From contig NC_066851.1 of NCBI RefSeq assembly GCF_001640805.2, forward strand, positions 11,397,550 to 11,461,549: a stretch of 64,000 nt of DNA, read 5' to 3'. Made by a program: the position numbers and the translations under genes. Position 1 is the stretch's first letter. The number at the start of each line of letters is the position of its first letter. Positions 1-13,252 of this stretch are shown piece by piece. This DNA is from Lates calcarifer. Taxonomy: Eukaryota; Chordata; Actinopteri; Centropomidae. The notes under the pieces were generated by a model, which saw nothing but the letters and a program-made list of their open reading frames with translations, was not told the DNA's origin and did no database searches.

Positions 1-1483
1 CATTTGTGTTACAAAGCAGAACTGTCACTCGCAGCAGTAAGTGATTATTACGTTTGTGGTGAGGTAGAAAATCTGAGCCTGCTGTCTTGTGGGTTTCATG
101 GGGTGTGTTCTGTACATCTGTCTAACTGTGGAAAATAGAAAAACTTCACCACAGCCTTTGATTGAGCCTCTGATTTGTTCTTGTTGAATCCTTTTGCTGT
201 TTAGCAATATGGATCAATCTTTGGGTCCTCCAGCTGTGGTACAATCTTACAATCCACTGCAGCAATGTGCGGCTTTGGTTCTTGTATTTCGCAGTTATCT
301 ACTTGGATAACTGGTAACCTTGGATGTACTAATGCAGTTTGCACATAGTGTGAAAGGCCATTTGAAAGATGGTCACATCACTAACTGAATCAATCTCAAA
401 TATTATTTTACTGTTTTTTTACTCTCAAAATAGTTTGTTACCCCTGATGGGTATCTTATTACTGTAGGCACAAAGCCTGTCCCAAAAAAAAAAAAAGTTC
501 AGTATGTTCACCTTAAACACCCTTCTCTCCTCCACTGATTATATGAAGGAAATTCTGATTAACTGCCAGCACAGATATGAGATTACACTAACTGTCATCC
601 TGTGTCTGTGTGTATTATGCAGAGTGTTTATATTTTTGGCCACTTCTGTATATAGGAGGAGGTGTGGGGAGTAGGTGAGACAAGGTGTGCAGCTATCACC
701 CACTGGAAAAACCCAAGGGAGCACAGGCAATGATTTACACTCTGGCAGGACACCCGCAATCTTCAACATGGTGTGTTATGACATGTAATCACACATAGTC
801 TTTTGGTGCTGCTCCTCTCTTTGTGTCTGAAATTTTTTAGCAGTACACCCCGTCCCTCGCCTTGAAACCCCCCACGTCTAAATGTTTATTTGAATTGTTT
901 TTTTTGAGGCCTTTTGTTTCATGCTTTGTGTGAATTTGCCTGAACTGGTTTGTATGCCATTTGTATGGTGGGTGTTATATGTGTGACAGTATAGTGGAAC
1001 CCAAGGGGGATCCAGCTGTGCATCTTTACAGTAAAACCCAGAGTTAACTTCAGTTAACTGGAGGGATTTTAACAGCTTGCAGTCCCAACCATTGTTTTAT
1101 CTACCAAACCCCTATAATAAAGACAACCTGCATAATAGCTGAATTTAAATATCTAGATATGGTAGTGGCTTTCAGTATATAAAAAGAAAGCCTAAACACT
1201 GACAACAGACTGAATATCCACTGTGTGAAGGGTCACAGAAATGTCTTCAGAATTGAGATTTTAGTGTAATGACAGAGACAGTTTGACAGTTTTGTTGTTG
1301 TCCTTTTTTTTTTGGTTTTCCATGAAGCTACACGTATATGTACGAATGTGGTAAGCTTTGGAGTGACTTATCCAGGAATATTTCTGCTTCTAATACCACT
1401 GGTGTCATCGTGATCTTGACTGTGACAGGCTGTAGCTTACCACTGTAAGTGGTATGTGTCTGACTGTCAGTTCTTCTTTACAG
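1..1483. other. Non-coding sequence upstream of the 1484 exon
   Basis: This stretch is AT-rich and has stops in all frames; no ORF in it has a recognisable protein signature. It contains short homopolymers (an A run near 484-496, a T run near 1303-1313) and ends in a good branch/polypyrimidine context before the acceptor at 1481-1483. If the exon at 1484 is real, this is the end of the preceding intron on the plus strand. I see no promoter, CpG island or RNA gene. Confidence 0.6.
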
Positions 1484-1647
1484 GTCACTCATCATAGAGC
1501 CAAGCTTTGGCTCTGACTCTGAACACAGCCAGCTAGTCAACCTGACGTCTGGCTTCTCCTCTGATCTGCTGACTCACTCTGCACATAGCGGACTCTTCGG
1601 ACCAGGAGGGAGAGATACAGTGTTGCTGAGAGGCTTGGAGATGACAG
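1484..1647 (+). CDS. Internal coding exon, unrecognised protein
   Basis: The exon is bounded by an acceptor with a pyrimidine run (ttcttctttacag) and a consensus donor (ACAG|gtacag). Only the frame starting at 1485 is open right through: one leading base, 54 codons, one trailing base, so it is a phase-1 exon at both ends. The peptide starts SLIIEPSFGSDSEHSQ and ends RDTVLLRGLEMT. It is rich in Ser, Gly, Leu and His, and has an N-L-T glycosylation sequon at about residues 19-21 that would matter only if the segment is extracellular. Sense codon use is balanced and CpGs are kept. I cannot place it in a family. The other plus frames hit stops, including a TGA about 30 bases in. A chance exon-like ORF is possible but less likely, because both splice sites are strong. 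Confidence 0.55.
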
Positions 1648-4600
1648 GTACAGCAGTTTTGCTATTTTTTTAAGCAAAGGGCAAGCACTTAGGGGTTACA
1701 AACACCCACACACAAGTATTTTAGTGTGCAGACAAGTATTTTTGTGTAGGTGTTTTTAACTGTAACACATATACACAGACTGAGAGATGGAGAGAGACAG
1801 AGAGCACAAGAGCATATTTTCTATTTTCCATGCCCTAGGCGTTAGACATACCAGGAGCGACAGAAATCTCGCCAAGTGGGATAAGATCATAAAACTGCAA
1901 GGCACTCTCCTCTCATTTTCAACTAAATGGATAAAATGGTGTCAGCGTGTTACTGCGAGCCCCTCAGGATCCAAAACACTGGCAGGACTATAAACTAAAG
2001 CAGTTACTCCATGACAAGACACTGAGTCCTTTCCCATCAAGAAAGATTTCATTTGAAATGGTGTAGCAATTGAAAAAATATCTGAAAATAAAGTAGGGCT
2101 GGGAAACCTTGACAAAGAATTGTATTTTTTTTCTACTTTTCAGCAAATACCTCAGTATCAACATGTATGAATTAAATGATTGATGACTGTTGGGCCTTTC
2201 AAAAGATATTTAGATAGATTTGAGAAAGACCACGAATGCAATGACTAATCTGATAAGATGACTAATATGACCACTAATTTCTCATGTTAGACAGTCAGTT
2301 AACTGTAATCCAACCATAAAAGCCTATAAAAACACAAAGCCATCTAGTTATCTACAGCAATACACAGTGCAGGATGCTTTTTAATACAAGCAAATTGTGT
2401 TGTTATACCCTGATTGCTTGTGAGGTGTATTTAACAGTAGAGGTAAAGGTGGCTTACAATGCACTGACTGATGCTCTGATAGCCTCTTCTTTTACTTGGT
2501 TCTTTGGTAAATACTATTATACAGCAGGTTGAAGAAATACTGATAGGAGCTAACCATCACATTGTGAAGGAAAGTTGCATTTAATTTCTTTTCCTCTGTT
2601 TTGCTGATCCTGTTCAGGTTTAGAAATTTCAATTATTGTCGCCTTTTCTCTGTGCTTTATTGGCAGAAATTGTACTGTCAGTTTTCTAAGTCATTAGGCT
2701 TTGTGTTAACCTCAGGGACCCACAGGGTCAGGTGTCACTTCATGGTCTGGGCAGAGATGAGAAAGGAAGAAAGAGGAGAAAGGAGTGATAATGATAAACT
2801 GAGTTAAAGGACATCAAAGGGTGTTAGATTGTGTCAGACTGGCTGGAGAGGTGTCAGTTAGCAATCTGCGTAGCAGTCACAGTTTGCTGAAAAAATCCTT
2901 TGATACAATTGTCACTGGAATTGGTTTCCACTCAGATGTGAGACAGTTTAAGATACAAAGTGGAAATCTTGAGCACAAATCACTGTGAAATGTTCTGTTG
3001 TGTGTTATCCCATTACTAAAATGCATTACGGACCTCTGCACCCAGAAAATACATCAGTGATTGTCAAAGCAGAGGTGATTTTGTTCACCATATTTCCTGC
3101 TGTAACCTACAATATGAAACACCTGCGCAGTTTCAAAAATCCCTCAAATACCTTTTCAACAAGGGACCTGTTTAAAAACGGTTCTATCATTCCCTCAAGG
3201 CAGAAAACTTGGTGTCTTCACTCTTTTTCTCTGCTTTTCTGTCAGTTTGGTTTTGACAGTGCTGTGGGGTGAATATAGCTGAAGGCAAGTTTAAACCCTA
3301 TGTGCTAGCTCTCCATGCGGCCACACAATTATCTGGGGCTTGATAGCAGAGCCTGACTTTGACACGTTCTGTGTCACCATATTGAGTGTGAGTGCTGGGT
3401 GGAAATGGAAGCTACCTCTTGAAAACCTCGCCTGAAGGCACAATGCAACAGCAGCGTAGAGATCAGCTGCTGGTGCTGAGTTTAATGCAGCGTAAGCTGT
3501 CATGTTTGCATGAAATGCTGATAAGACAGTCTCACACACATAATGTCATGTGGGTTCATTTACTTTCTGTTTAGTATCATTATAAACTTGAGCTGGAACA
3601 GTTTACTGTTCTGAATTCTTTATTAAATGAAATTTTGTTCACCGTGAGTATGTGTGTGTGTATTTTGGAGGGATAACAGCAGTGGAATCGTTATTCAGTC
3701 CTACACCATCTGTGCTTTGAGGATAGGGTTTGAATGGGGCTCACGTGATTGAGTGGCACCTGCTTGTCAGAGGGTTGCTGCAAAATATTGCTGCATTCAG
3801 AGAAAGCAGTACTCCACCTGCATGCCAATCAGGCTGTCAGGCTAATCCCCTCTACCTACATACACTCATACACAAATGCTTGCTTTCACTCCCTGACTCT
3901 CTCCTCCAGTGTTTCTTTCACAGCAGATCCCCTGTAGGTATGGACACATATGCCCATCATCCATTCATGCATTGACAACGCCTGAAAACAGGCCCTAATT
4001 AAATTTTCTCTGTGTGTACTTTGCACTGAGCACTGCAGATATCAGTGTGTTTTTGTCAGCCGGATTGTCTTACCTAAACATGGAGGTAAACTGACACTGA
4101 CGCTGTTTAATGTCTGCTCACTCTAGCATGGTTGCCAGCATTGATTTACCCTCTCTCAAGGTGTTGGGTGTGTGTCTAGAAAGATTTTGTTTTTTTGCTA
4201 TTTACAGCAGCTGACAGCCATAGAAACGCTGTATCAATAAAAGGAACAGGAGGGAAAATGATGAGTGTTCTGTGCTATTGATTTACATACAATACAAGAT
4301 GTGAAAGGGACCTTTGCCCAAGCTTATGATCATCTGTGGTGCTGTGTGGTGTGTAGGTGTACTCGCTGGAGGAGTAAGTGTGTGTATCTGTGTGATCATA
4401 CAGGCATGCTCGCATGCATCTGAATGACTGTTTTTGTGTGTATGTGAAATCACAGAAGCTTGAAAAAGGGGGTTATGAACAACTGTGTCAGCAATAGGAG
4501 CTCTGCTATGCACACACAAAGCACAAGCCCATTCTCCTGAGCATCTCCTGTGATCTCTATTTTCCCTGTCATGTCAAGACAGTAACAGGTGTCTCACCTA

Positions 4601-5640
4601 AGGCAAAAACACTGTATCACTGTCTTCCTATTTATCTCTGTATTTATCTATTGTTGCAGCACTCTGGGATGAATCAGGAACATTGTAGTGAATTTGGTAC
4701 CCAGGCTGCGTCTCTGTCATGCTCCTCCAATGTGCCAACCTTGTAGGTATCTTTGGCGCTGTAGTTTCATCAAGGGATTAACCACATGGTGCTGCCTGGC
4801 TTGGGCACTTTCCCAGCAATGCACCCATGCTGGGCAGTCTGGATGAACAGAAGGTCAGGACATGCCATAACACTTTGTAATGCTGGGCTGGCAACAGCAT
4901 CCAGGTAGTGCCAGGCACTGGAGACCATATCAGTTGCCAGTAACAGCCTCGTATCTGATTTAGACGACTTACCTGGGTGTGTTTAGTGATTTTTAGGAAA
5001 TTTTTATTCATTAGGGTATCACATAGTGAGCTGGTACAGTGTAAATCTTTACTGCAAATTGGATTTTATCAGTAATATCATCTACCATGCGTAATGGTAG
5101 AGGTGAGATTTCACAGTGACTGCAAATTACATTGTGGAATGTGACATTAAGTTGAAAATGAGACGATGGACAAGACAAGGAAACAGACTCGTGGATTATT
5201 TTTGAAGAAAATTGTGACAGAAATGCATCTCTTCCTTCCTCTGTTTACATTGTGCACTGTATGAGTCATCATGTCGTGTTTCTGCCTGTCCCTTTACGCC
5301 TTGAAACCCTCTTTCCTCCTCCACATCCCCACTCTCTGAAGCAGGTAGTCTGACTGTAAAACAAAGGAGTCTCACTCTCTTGATTAAACACTCTGAGATT
5401 AATTTACATCTCAGTGCTGTTTGACAGTAGGCTGTGTCTTTCACAGGAAGCTGACATTATGAATCTGACTCCTAGAGCCTCATGCTCATGTAATTTCAGT
5501 GAGCACTTTTTCTGTGTTCATATTTCTGTGTTATGTATCTTAGCATAAACAGAAAACAAAGGACTGACTAAGAGGTCATTCCTTTTAGCCTTTCCATACA
5601 TTTTTACCCCACTGAAGATCTGAACATACAACATATCTGG

Positions 5641-5760
5641 ATACATACATCCATTCATCACCTTCTTTTTCAGGTCAGGGTTTTGAGATCACAGTGGCAG
5701 GCACAGCAGGCCAGACATCCATTACAATTTTCTCCAACTTCTCATTTTTATATCTCAGCA
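5641..5760. repeat. Degraded teleost interspersed repeat fragment
   Basis: The run with 'ccattcatcacc', 'caggtcagggtt', 'gatcacagtggcaggc' and 'caggccagacatcc' resembles the common fish repeat containing 'atccatc...cttatcc...gggtcgcggtggcag...ccagacgtcc'. The match is from memory and diverged, so the family and exact boundaries are unassigned. Confidence 0.4.
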
Positions 5761-7129
5761 CTGTCTTTCTTTTCCCTCTGCCCACAATTTTCCTATGGCT
5801 TGACATATGTTGGGTAATCTAATATTTACAAATTGGTAATCAATTACTGCTTTATTAGGGGAGATAAAGCCCTGACAATCAGACAAAAGAAAGATAGGGT
5901 AGCTCTGCCCCACATCAGTTAACGCCCTTAGTGGATAAAGTTAATGATGCACTCAAAACCCTCTAAAACTGATGGTGATAATGATCCATGAATACTCAAA
6001 TCATTGTCAATATGAGTAGCCTCACAGACAGCATCACCAAAACGTTTTCCCTTTAAATGTACATAGTGGATCTGTGCAACTTCAGGCCATGTTTGAACTC
6101 ATTAAGATTTGAATGTAGAAGAAAGAGAGCTAAAGCTACACTTATATCACACCCCTTTAAATAAGGGGTGTCAGTGAGTAAGTTAATAATAATAATAAAA
6201 TCAAGATCTGTGGAAACTGTGGGTCTAACTATAGATTCTGTTCAAAAGTGCAGCATACTTGTGTCCTAATTGCCTCCAGTCAGAAACAGGATGCTTCTAG
6301 GGCATTAGTCTAATAATAGCCTAAGCATGGTGAAAGCAAACACCACCTGGCAAATGTCACAGCCAAGTCAAGTGACAGAGGGGAGGACCTTGTTTACATT
6401 AAATCAGCTGTAATTGTGTGTGATTGAGGTATTACAGACTAATTGTGTCTACAGCCGTGGGATCCATTCTGTCTCCAACTCGAGCGCTACTCTAGAGAAA
6501 CACTTAAGCAAAGCAGAGTATTTTTAAATTATTTTCACAATTGCTTGTTTGTTTCTGGAATTACAACACGACTGTCATGAAGAGGAAGTACATTTTAAAC
6601 TGTATTCAGAAATCAGACTAATTACACTAGGAATGGAGTTGACCAGGCAGGCGTGATTTTTTTTCCCTCCCCCATTTCTTCTGTGAGGCCAGTCAATAAA
6701 CAATCTGCATAACTTTACTGCATCAATATTTAATGTGCCCGCTAAAGGTCTCAGTCTCCTACAGGTCGCAGTCAGTCTGGGTTTGATGTTTACTACTTTG
6801 AAATTTGCCACAGACGCAAACAGTCCCAAGGGGTTTTACTGGTGTGTGTACTTCTGTGTGTATGAATAATGAGGAGTGTTTATGTGTTTAATATTTTTAT
6901 TATACTTCTGCAAGTCTCTCTTTGTTTGTGTGTCTGTGGGCGTTTCCATACATCAGAGAGAGGGGCCTTAAAGCCCTCCCAAGCCAGTAGAAATGATCTG
7001 CTCCCCCAAATTGCTTACAGCCGGTCTATCAGTGGGGAGGGGAAAATATGGGGGTGAATTTTTAACGATGAAAACAAATGAGCCAACACAGGCACACAAT
7101 TAGAGGGAAGTCATGGCTATGTGTCGTCT

Positions 7130-7460
7130 TTAGATGAGCAACATGATGGCCTCTTTACCCCTAGCGGGGGTAAAGCCCTGCCCCAGGAGATGGCTCATTA
7201 GGACTGAGGAGGGTAGGAGAGGAGGGGCTGCTGACAGTCAAAACAGTGGGCGGGGAGAGAGGGGGTCGCTGCCACTCAGGGAGAAGAGGGGCTCGGCTAA
7301 AGTCCTTTCACAACAAGGGCCATTCTGATTCTGCGGAAGACATTAGCTCATGGTGCGAGCCACTGCTGCTAAATCATCGTGTCACACAAAGGACAGCTGC
7401 CATAAGGGCTGCATTAACTCTAGAGCCAAAATATTGCCTCATCAATTCGGCTTCTTTGTA
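7130..7460. other. GC-richer block, possible conserved non-coding element
   Basis: This block stands out from its AT-rich surroundings by higher GC and retained CpGs. It holds a 9-bp inverted repeat, CTTTACCCC / GGGGTAAAG, at 7153-7161 and 7167-7175 with a 5-base spacer, followed by a purine-rich stretch and a sequence of the kind seen in vertebrate enhancers. Two short overlapping ORFs (7134-7328, 7246-7461) look coincidental. The regulatory reading is inference from composition only. Confidence 0.25.
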
Positions 7461-9137
7461 GTGTGGTGAATCGTGTTGTTTTCATCTTTTACTGAATTTT
7501 GTCCACAGTTGAATCTCACATCCTACAAATATTTTATCATTTCTTGCACACTCATGTACTGGCAGTGACTAGATAAATGATTGAACTGATTTCCTGGCCA
7601 CAGCTGTGTCTTATAAATAAAACCTGTGAACCTACAGCGAATCAGCTCATACCATATGAGGAAAAAAATGATACACTTCTAATGATTACCCTAAGAAAAA
7701 GATATTATTTGAATGAAATTAAGAGTGATTGTAATATATTTGTCAATATGACAGTAATGAAATCATTCACCAATTACACTTAATGATTTAAAATGCAGAA
7801 GTGAGGTTTACAGCGTGGGTCTAACTCAATGACATGATCATTAGATGATGTGTCTCATTTATCATTATCTGTCCATTGTCGCAAATCATGCAGTTTTGGA
7901 TTTAGTTGTTTGAATTTGATTAAACAGGTTTCAGAATCACAACACAAACTAGGATTCAACAGATAACCAAGAAAGATGAGCAGCATAAACAGCACCTGTA
8001 CATGCAGTACATGGTTTATCTGATTGTGACACTACTGTAAGGATAAAGTGAATGTGATCTCCATCACAAAAGCCTTTGTTCAGTGGGCGCAGCAGCTTTT
8101 GGTCCCATTATGGGACTGTTCATGTAGCACACTCGTGGGTCTTTAAAAGCTGGAAGAGTGCCACCAGATGGTTAAGAGCAGAAGTGAAGATGTCATTTTC
8201 CACTCTGCATCTTCTTAAATGATTCATTATAATATTCTGTGTCTCATTCTGCCAATAATATAAACAACACCCTCTCTTACAGTAAATACACATTATTCAA
8301 GCAAAAGAAAACTGATGAAGAGTCAGATTTAAAAACTACTGTTTCAGGGCTATATGTGACTGAAGACAGACCACTTTCTATTGCAGGTGCAAACTGTTTA
8401 AATTCAGTCTAAATTGTGTTGTCAAAGGTTGTTTTAACAAGGGAATTTTGAGTTAGCCATCACACCTCACTCAAAGTCCTTCAAATCAGTTGTTGTTATA
8501 ATACAGTAGCTTAGCTAGAGATTTCCCCATGGAAAACAAGTCCCTGATTTTGTGATGCTACAGTAACGATTTATCAAACTTTCTCTTTGAAAATGACCGC
8601 CATGCTTTGCTTCTCTGTTGATCAAAGGAACTAAACCCAGACTGATTTGTTTTCTGTCTCTCTTGTTGAATTACCCTGTGCTACTGCATTCAACATAATT
8701 TGCATACTGGGTATTAGCTTTGGAACAAACTGGGCTTCACACAAACAAGCACATACAGCTTTATTTAAGCAGCTAATTGAGAATCAAGTAAGCATCTCTA
8801 ATCTGTTTTAACAAAATATTGTATTTTCTCAGCTAATTAATATTCTCAGTTTAGCTAAGTGAAAATACAAACAAGTGTATACACCAGTGAGTTTAGTGTG
8901 AAGTAAGACTGACAGGAGTTTAGCACCCTCATAATCACAGCACCCGCAGTGATGAGGAAAGTAACAATGAGAACTGCTGGGTTGCTCTGTATTTTCTAGG
9001 CTTAAATCATTTGAAGGTTGTGTTTAAAAGTCATTTCCAGACTTCCATGGGAAATATCTCTCACAAAGATGTTAGCAGGAGCCATAATATACACTGCCAA
9101 GGGTTATATAAAGATTTAAGAATTTAAGCCATTTAAT

Positions 9138-9200
9138 TAATGATTTCAGGTACAGGTGTCAGACAAAGGCAACATCTGACACCTGTACCTGGAATCATTA
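9138..9200. repeat. Near-perfect inverted repeat / hairpin
   Basis: The left arm 9138-9163 and right arm 9175-9200 are complementary over 26 bp with a single mismatch, which would be a U-G wobble in plus-strand RNA. The loop is 11 nt (9164-9174). The core arm is CAGGTACAGGTGTCAGA. It could be a foldback remnant of a small DNA transposon, a recent inverted duplication, or a small-RNA precursor; nothing flanking decides between these. Confidence 0.85.
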
Positions 9201-10584
9201 GAACCACATTAGCTCACCATGAAAGAGAAGTAATAATAACTAAACCTTTACAAGAGATGTCTTTTTGTTAAATGGATTGAGTCTTTGTGATTCTCACCCT
9301 TGATGGACACGGCGTCCACTGTGAATCAAAGCACCATTTTCTCTGCATTTAATGAGCATAGATCTGGGAAACCATTATGCTTTTTGTTTCAAGGCTTTTC
9401 TTTATCCATCTCCGTGCTTTCCACAGGTCAAAGTTAGATTCATTTAATAGCACTCGTGTCAGTGCAAGATGTTAAACTCACAGGAATAACTCACTGGCTG
9501 ATTTGCTCATTTTTGTATACTGGCTTAAATCTAAGTGTACCCACTCATGCCATAGATTTTTTTAAGATAAAAAGATCTCATGATATGTGTTTCAAGGGTA
9601 CTTCAAACTGATGTGTCAGCAATTCTAACTACTCTGTAGTCTTTTTCACAGTTTTCTTTTGCTGCACCCTCAAGGACACACACTGCACAGCAAGTTTATG
9701 TCTTAACACTCCTATTCCTTGACCTTGGACAAAATGACCACCACCTCTATCAATCACCAGTTCAACCAAGAACAAGAGAAAATGATGCTGCTAACAACAT
9801 TATCACAGCACTTGTTCACATCTCATTGATTTGACAAAAGCCATCACTCAGCAGTGTCAGTCACATGGTTCATTGCTCTAATATAGGACGGATGGGTCAG
9901 CATGAAAGATCTGTGATTGGATTCAAAACATACCATTTCTATTTACCCTTGTAAATTAAGTCCATGTAGTATTTGGAAAAATATCCACAGTCAGTAATTA
10001 TTACAAAATGATGCAGTCCAATACAAAGAAGCACAAATCATGGCCTGAAAAATAACCAGTGTTGAATCCACACCACTCAGACACAGTCAACAAAAACTGA
10101 TCATTATTATTTATTGCATACCTGTTGGTTTGCATTATATTGTGAGGCGTTCTATTATTTTGTGTAGTAATTGATTATATATTTATAAACGTTCATACCA
10201 TGAGCTTAGCAGACTGCATCATTCACCAGTCCATTGTTCATATCAAAGACATAAACATAAGATGGTGAAATTTTGTTTGTCACTTCCATGAAGTTGAAGG
10301 ACTTGCAAGAGACATTATGACAAAATAATGCTCAAAAATAATGTAGCAGATGTTGAGTCCTCGGAAGCTCCAGAAATGACGGATCCTACACTAGTATAGT
10401 GTATAGGACAGTGTGAATGTTTATAGGTTTGTCCCAAATCTATGCAATATACTTTTAGAATGCAGACTAATGGACACTGTTCCCCCACAATGCAGTGCTC
10501 AGATGAAATGGAGGAAAATTAAATTGTAAATTATAAATTGTAGATTGAAGTAGAAAAAGCTCCAGGAACACCCCAGAAAACATC

Positions 10585-10645
10585 TGTCTATCTATCCATT
10601 AGCTATAGCACTTATCCTTTTGAGGGTCATGGGGTGGCCGGGGGG
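10585..10645. repeat. Short teleost repeat fragment (ctatccattagc...cttatcc type)
   Basis: 'tctatctatccattagctat' followed by 'agcacttatccttttgaggg' and 'tcatggggtgg' matches the usual fish repeat motif of the form ccatccatcc-ttctataccgcttatcc-gggtcgcgggg. It is only about 60 bp and diverged. The G run at 10640-10648 is a likely length-variable site. Confidence 0.5.
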
Positions 10646-13216
10646 GGGACACTGCGCGAGAGCCTCAGAAAACAAAAATCTGTATTGAATTTTTGGAAAA
10701 ACGTATAGCTTTCTATTTAACTGGCTGTAGCATGTTAAAGTCACAGTTTGACGACATCTGACAGCACAAGTACTGTACAATTTCCTGTTTGTATGAAACA
10801 GGTATGTTGCTTTCTTGTGTAGTAACTGCAAAATCAATACATTTTAAAAGTTAATATATTGCATATACTTTACAGAATTAGTTATTTAATGGAACATGCA
10901 TACATACACATTCCCTGTAGAAGTGAACTCTGTTGTCCTTCCTCCATATAAGACAGATGCTGGCCTGTCAAAGAAGAAAAAAAAAGAAGAAATGTTTAAT
11001 GTTTTGATTAATTATTGATTACAGTAGAACCCCGCCCCCCATGATCCATCTCTGTCATAAAGGCTACATAGCACTCAGTTTTCCAGTGGACAGTGGCACA
11101 CCCCTGTCCCCTGTGGGATACTGATGTCACACTATTCATCATCTCCTATTGAGAGGCGATGAGGGAATGGATTCACCTACGAGGGTCTCCAGCGGTCGCT
11201 CCCCAGACAGCCTTCCCGCCCCCTTCGTCCCCTCTGAGGTGTCCCAGGGGAGGTTTCAATTAAACAGCCCGAATGTTTGGGACATTTTAATCCCCCTTCC
11301 ACCTCGTTTATCTCTGCACCCACACCTCTGGAGCCCAGACAGTGGAAGAGTGCATCCGTGGATAAAACCATTTCTCTGTTCACTTTGTGTGCTTGTGTTC
11401 TGTCTGGAGATTAGAGACACAGTGTGTATCTATGGCACTCTGCCGATTTAAATACCATACAGAGTGTGTCACTAGATTCTGCTTTGATGCCACAGTTACT
11501 GTATGTTTTAGATAGGGACTGTGAAGGTTTTTGGACTGATGAGGGAGGCTGAATCATGGGCTTTACCTTTTAAAAAGGCTGTCCACATGGCTATTCTTGG
11601 TTTTCTTTAAATCCTCTGCATGAATTAGACACTGCAAGACCCTCCCACAACATGTCAGAATAATGTGACAGTAGCTGGATTTCCATCTGAATTTAGCACA
11701 CTATTTTCACTAATTTTTAGCAAATCTGTAAAAGAAGATGCTAATTAATGCACGTTTTTATTTGCTGCTGTTAAGGGAATATTAGTAGTTGGTTCATCAA
11801 ACAGCTAGTGGTGCTAATTTTCTAACTGGGTGCCATTAATCTAATGCAGAAAATCCTCCCCCTTTCTGACCCCCACTCCTCTCTCTCAAACCATTTTTGT
11901 ACAGTTCTTTAGCATAAAGCTTAAGCAGAGAAAGGCTTGTCTCTGCTGAACATGACAGGATAAAAGTAAAACTACCAATTCTTAAATTGACAGTGAATGT
12001 CAAAATAACTGGATAAAGTTGTGATTTTAAACCCTGTTGTCTACTTTCTGTCTCCCAATTCTCCTAAACTGTTTATGCAAGTGGGGGCTACTGTCAGGGA
12101 GCTACTTAGTTTGACTTCATATAGTACATGTTCTGCACTTCTCCACTTGACTGCATGGGGAAAAGTCTCTATGCATTTAGTACATCACTTTGAAAGAGTT
12201 TGAGAGGTAATAACAAGATGTCTATTCTGTCAGCCATTTTCAGACCTCTTCTTAGGATCATTAAATATTCATGTTAAAATTGACATGTTTGTGAGAGAGA
12301 GAAAATTGATGTGATGACCTTTCACAATCAAATTGAATAGGCCTGCCATAATGGTCATGTGCTACGCTTGGCTTTGGATCTCATAAAATTGACTTCATGG
12401 TTTCACAGTGTGTGTACGCTTTGCTCTGCATAACCAGTCAGAGACAATCTTTGGCTGGCGATTTGCTGAGAAACAGCTTGTTAATGGTCAATTGATTAGG
12501 GCTTAATGGGAGTATTGATTGAGGTGATCTGGAATGTAACTTTTTCATCCAGTGTTCTGAAGTCAAACAGAATAGCTGGCTTGTCTGTGCAGGTCATGTG
12601 TTAAATGTTCATCATTAGTGCTCTACTCTCAGCTCCTCACTCAACTGCCAGCCGAAGCGTGGGGAGATTAGGGCAGAAGAAAATTAACCTCAACATTTTT
12701 GTCTCTAATCATTTAGTTCCACAACTATCACCACAATTTTCTGCGATGCTCATTAGCTGTATTCCAGCTCTGTCCTGCCATTTTAGAAAAGTTGAATCAT
12801 TTTTGGTGGAAGTGGTGGTTTATTCCTTTCTCAGTCCAATCGGAGAGATGTGTATGTTTCCCCTGTGCTTTTTAGTATGCATGTCTGTGTAAATCAATAC
12901 TTAATATATGTGTTGTGGTCATTTGCACCTCCCAATTCAGTCTAATGCGCTCCTCATTAATGAGAGCTACCTGGCTTATTTTTGCTCAGAAATGTGAACA
13001 GCTGCAGCATTAAGTGATCCCATTTATTCAGATCAGACACCACTACACTGTGTATGTTCCCCTGACCAGTCAAAGAAACATACATAAAGATATGCTGTAA
13101 ATTATTTTATATTACACTTTGTGACAAATATTTCAGTTTTATAACTTTCAGCAGTCTTAGTCTGTCTCTCCCTATATGTACATGTATTTAGATGTGTCCA
13201 TCTGTCTCTGTGTCAG

Positions 13217-13252
13217 ACGGTGAACCATCTGAAGACAATCAACATGTCTTTG
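13217..13252 (+). CDS. Candidate 36-nt cassette microexon
   Basis: An acceptor (tgtctctgtgtcag) and donor (TTTG|gtaaag) flank exactly 36 nt. Entered in phase 1, as the exon at 1484-1647 would leave it, it reads DGEPSEDNQHVF with one base left over, so inclusion or skipping would keep the frame. The encoded insert is acidic and polar, typical of surface-loop microexons. Such short exons also arise by chance in 64 kb, and no conservation evidence is available here. It is tied to the first exon only by strand and phase. Confidence 0.35.

Larger units (their letters stand above)
1648..13216. other. Long non-coding stretch, probably an intron
   Basis: About 11.6 kb with no convincing coding sequence; the ORFs present are under about 100 codons, lack recognisable motifs and often overlap on both strands. 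It contains two degraded teleost repeat fragments (5641-5760, 10585-10645), a long-stem hairpin (9138-9200) and a GC-rich block near 7130-7460. It would be the intron between the exon at 1484-1647 and the candidate microexon at 13217 if both belong to one gene. Confidence 0.55.
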
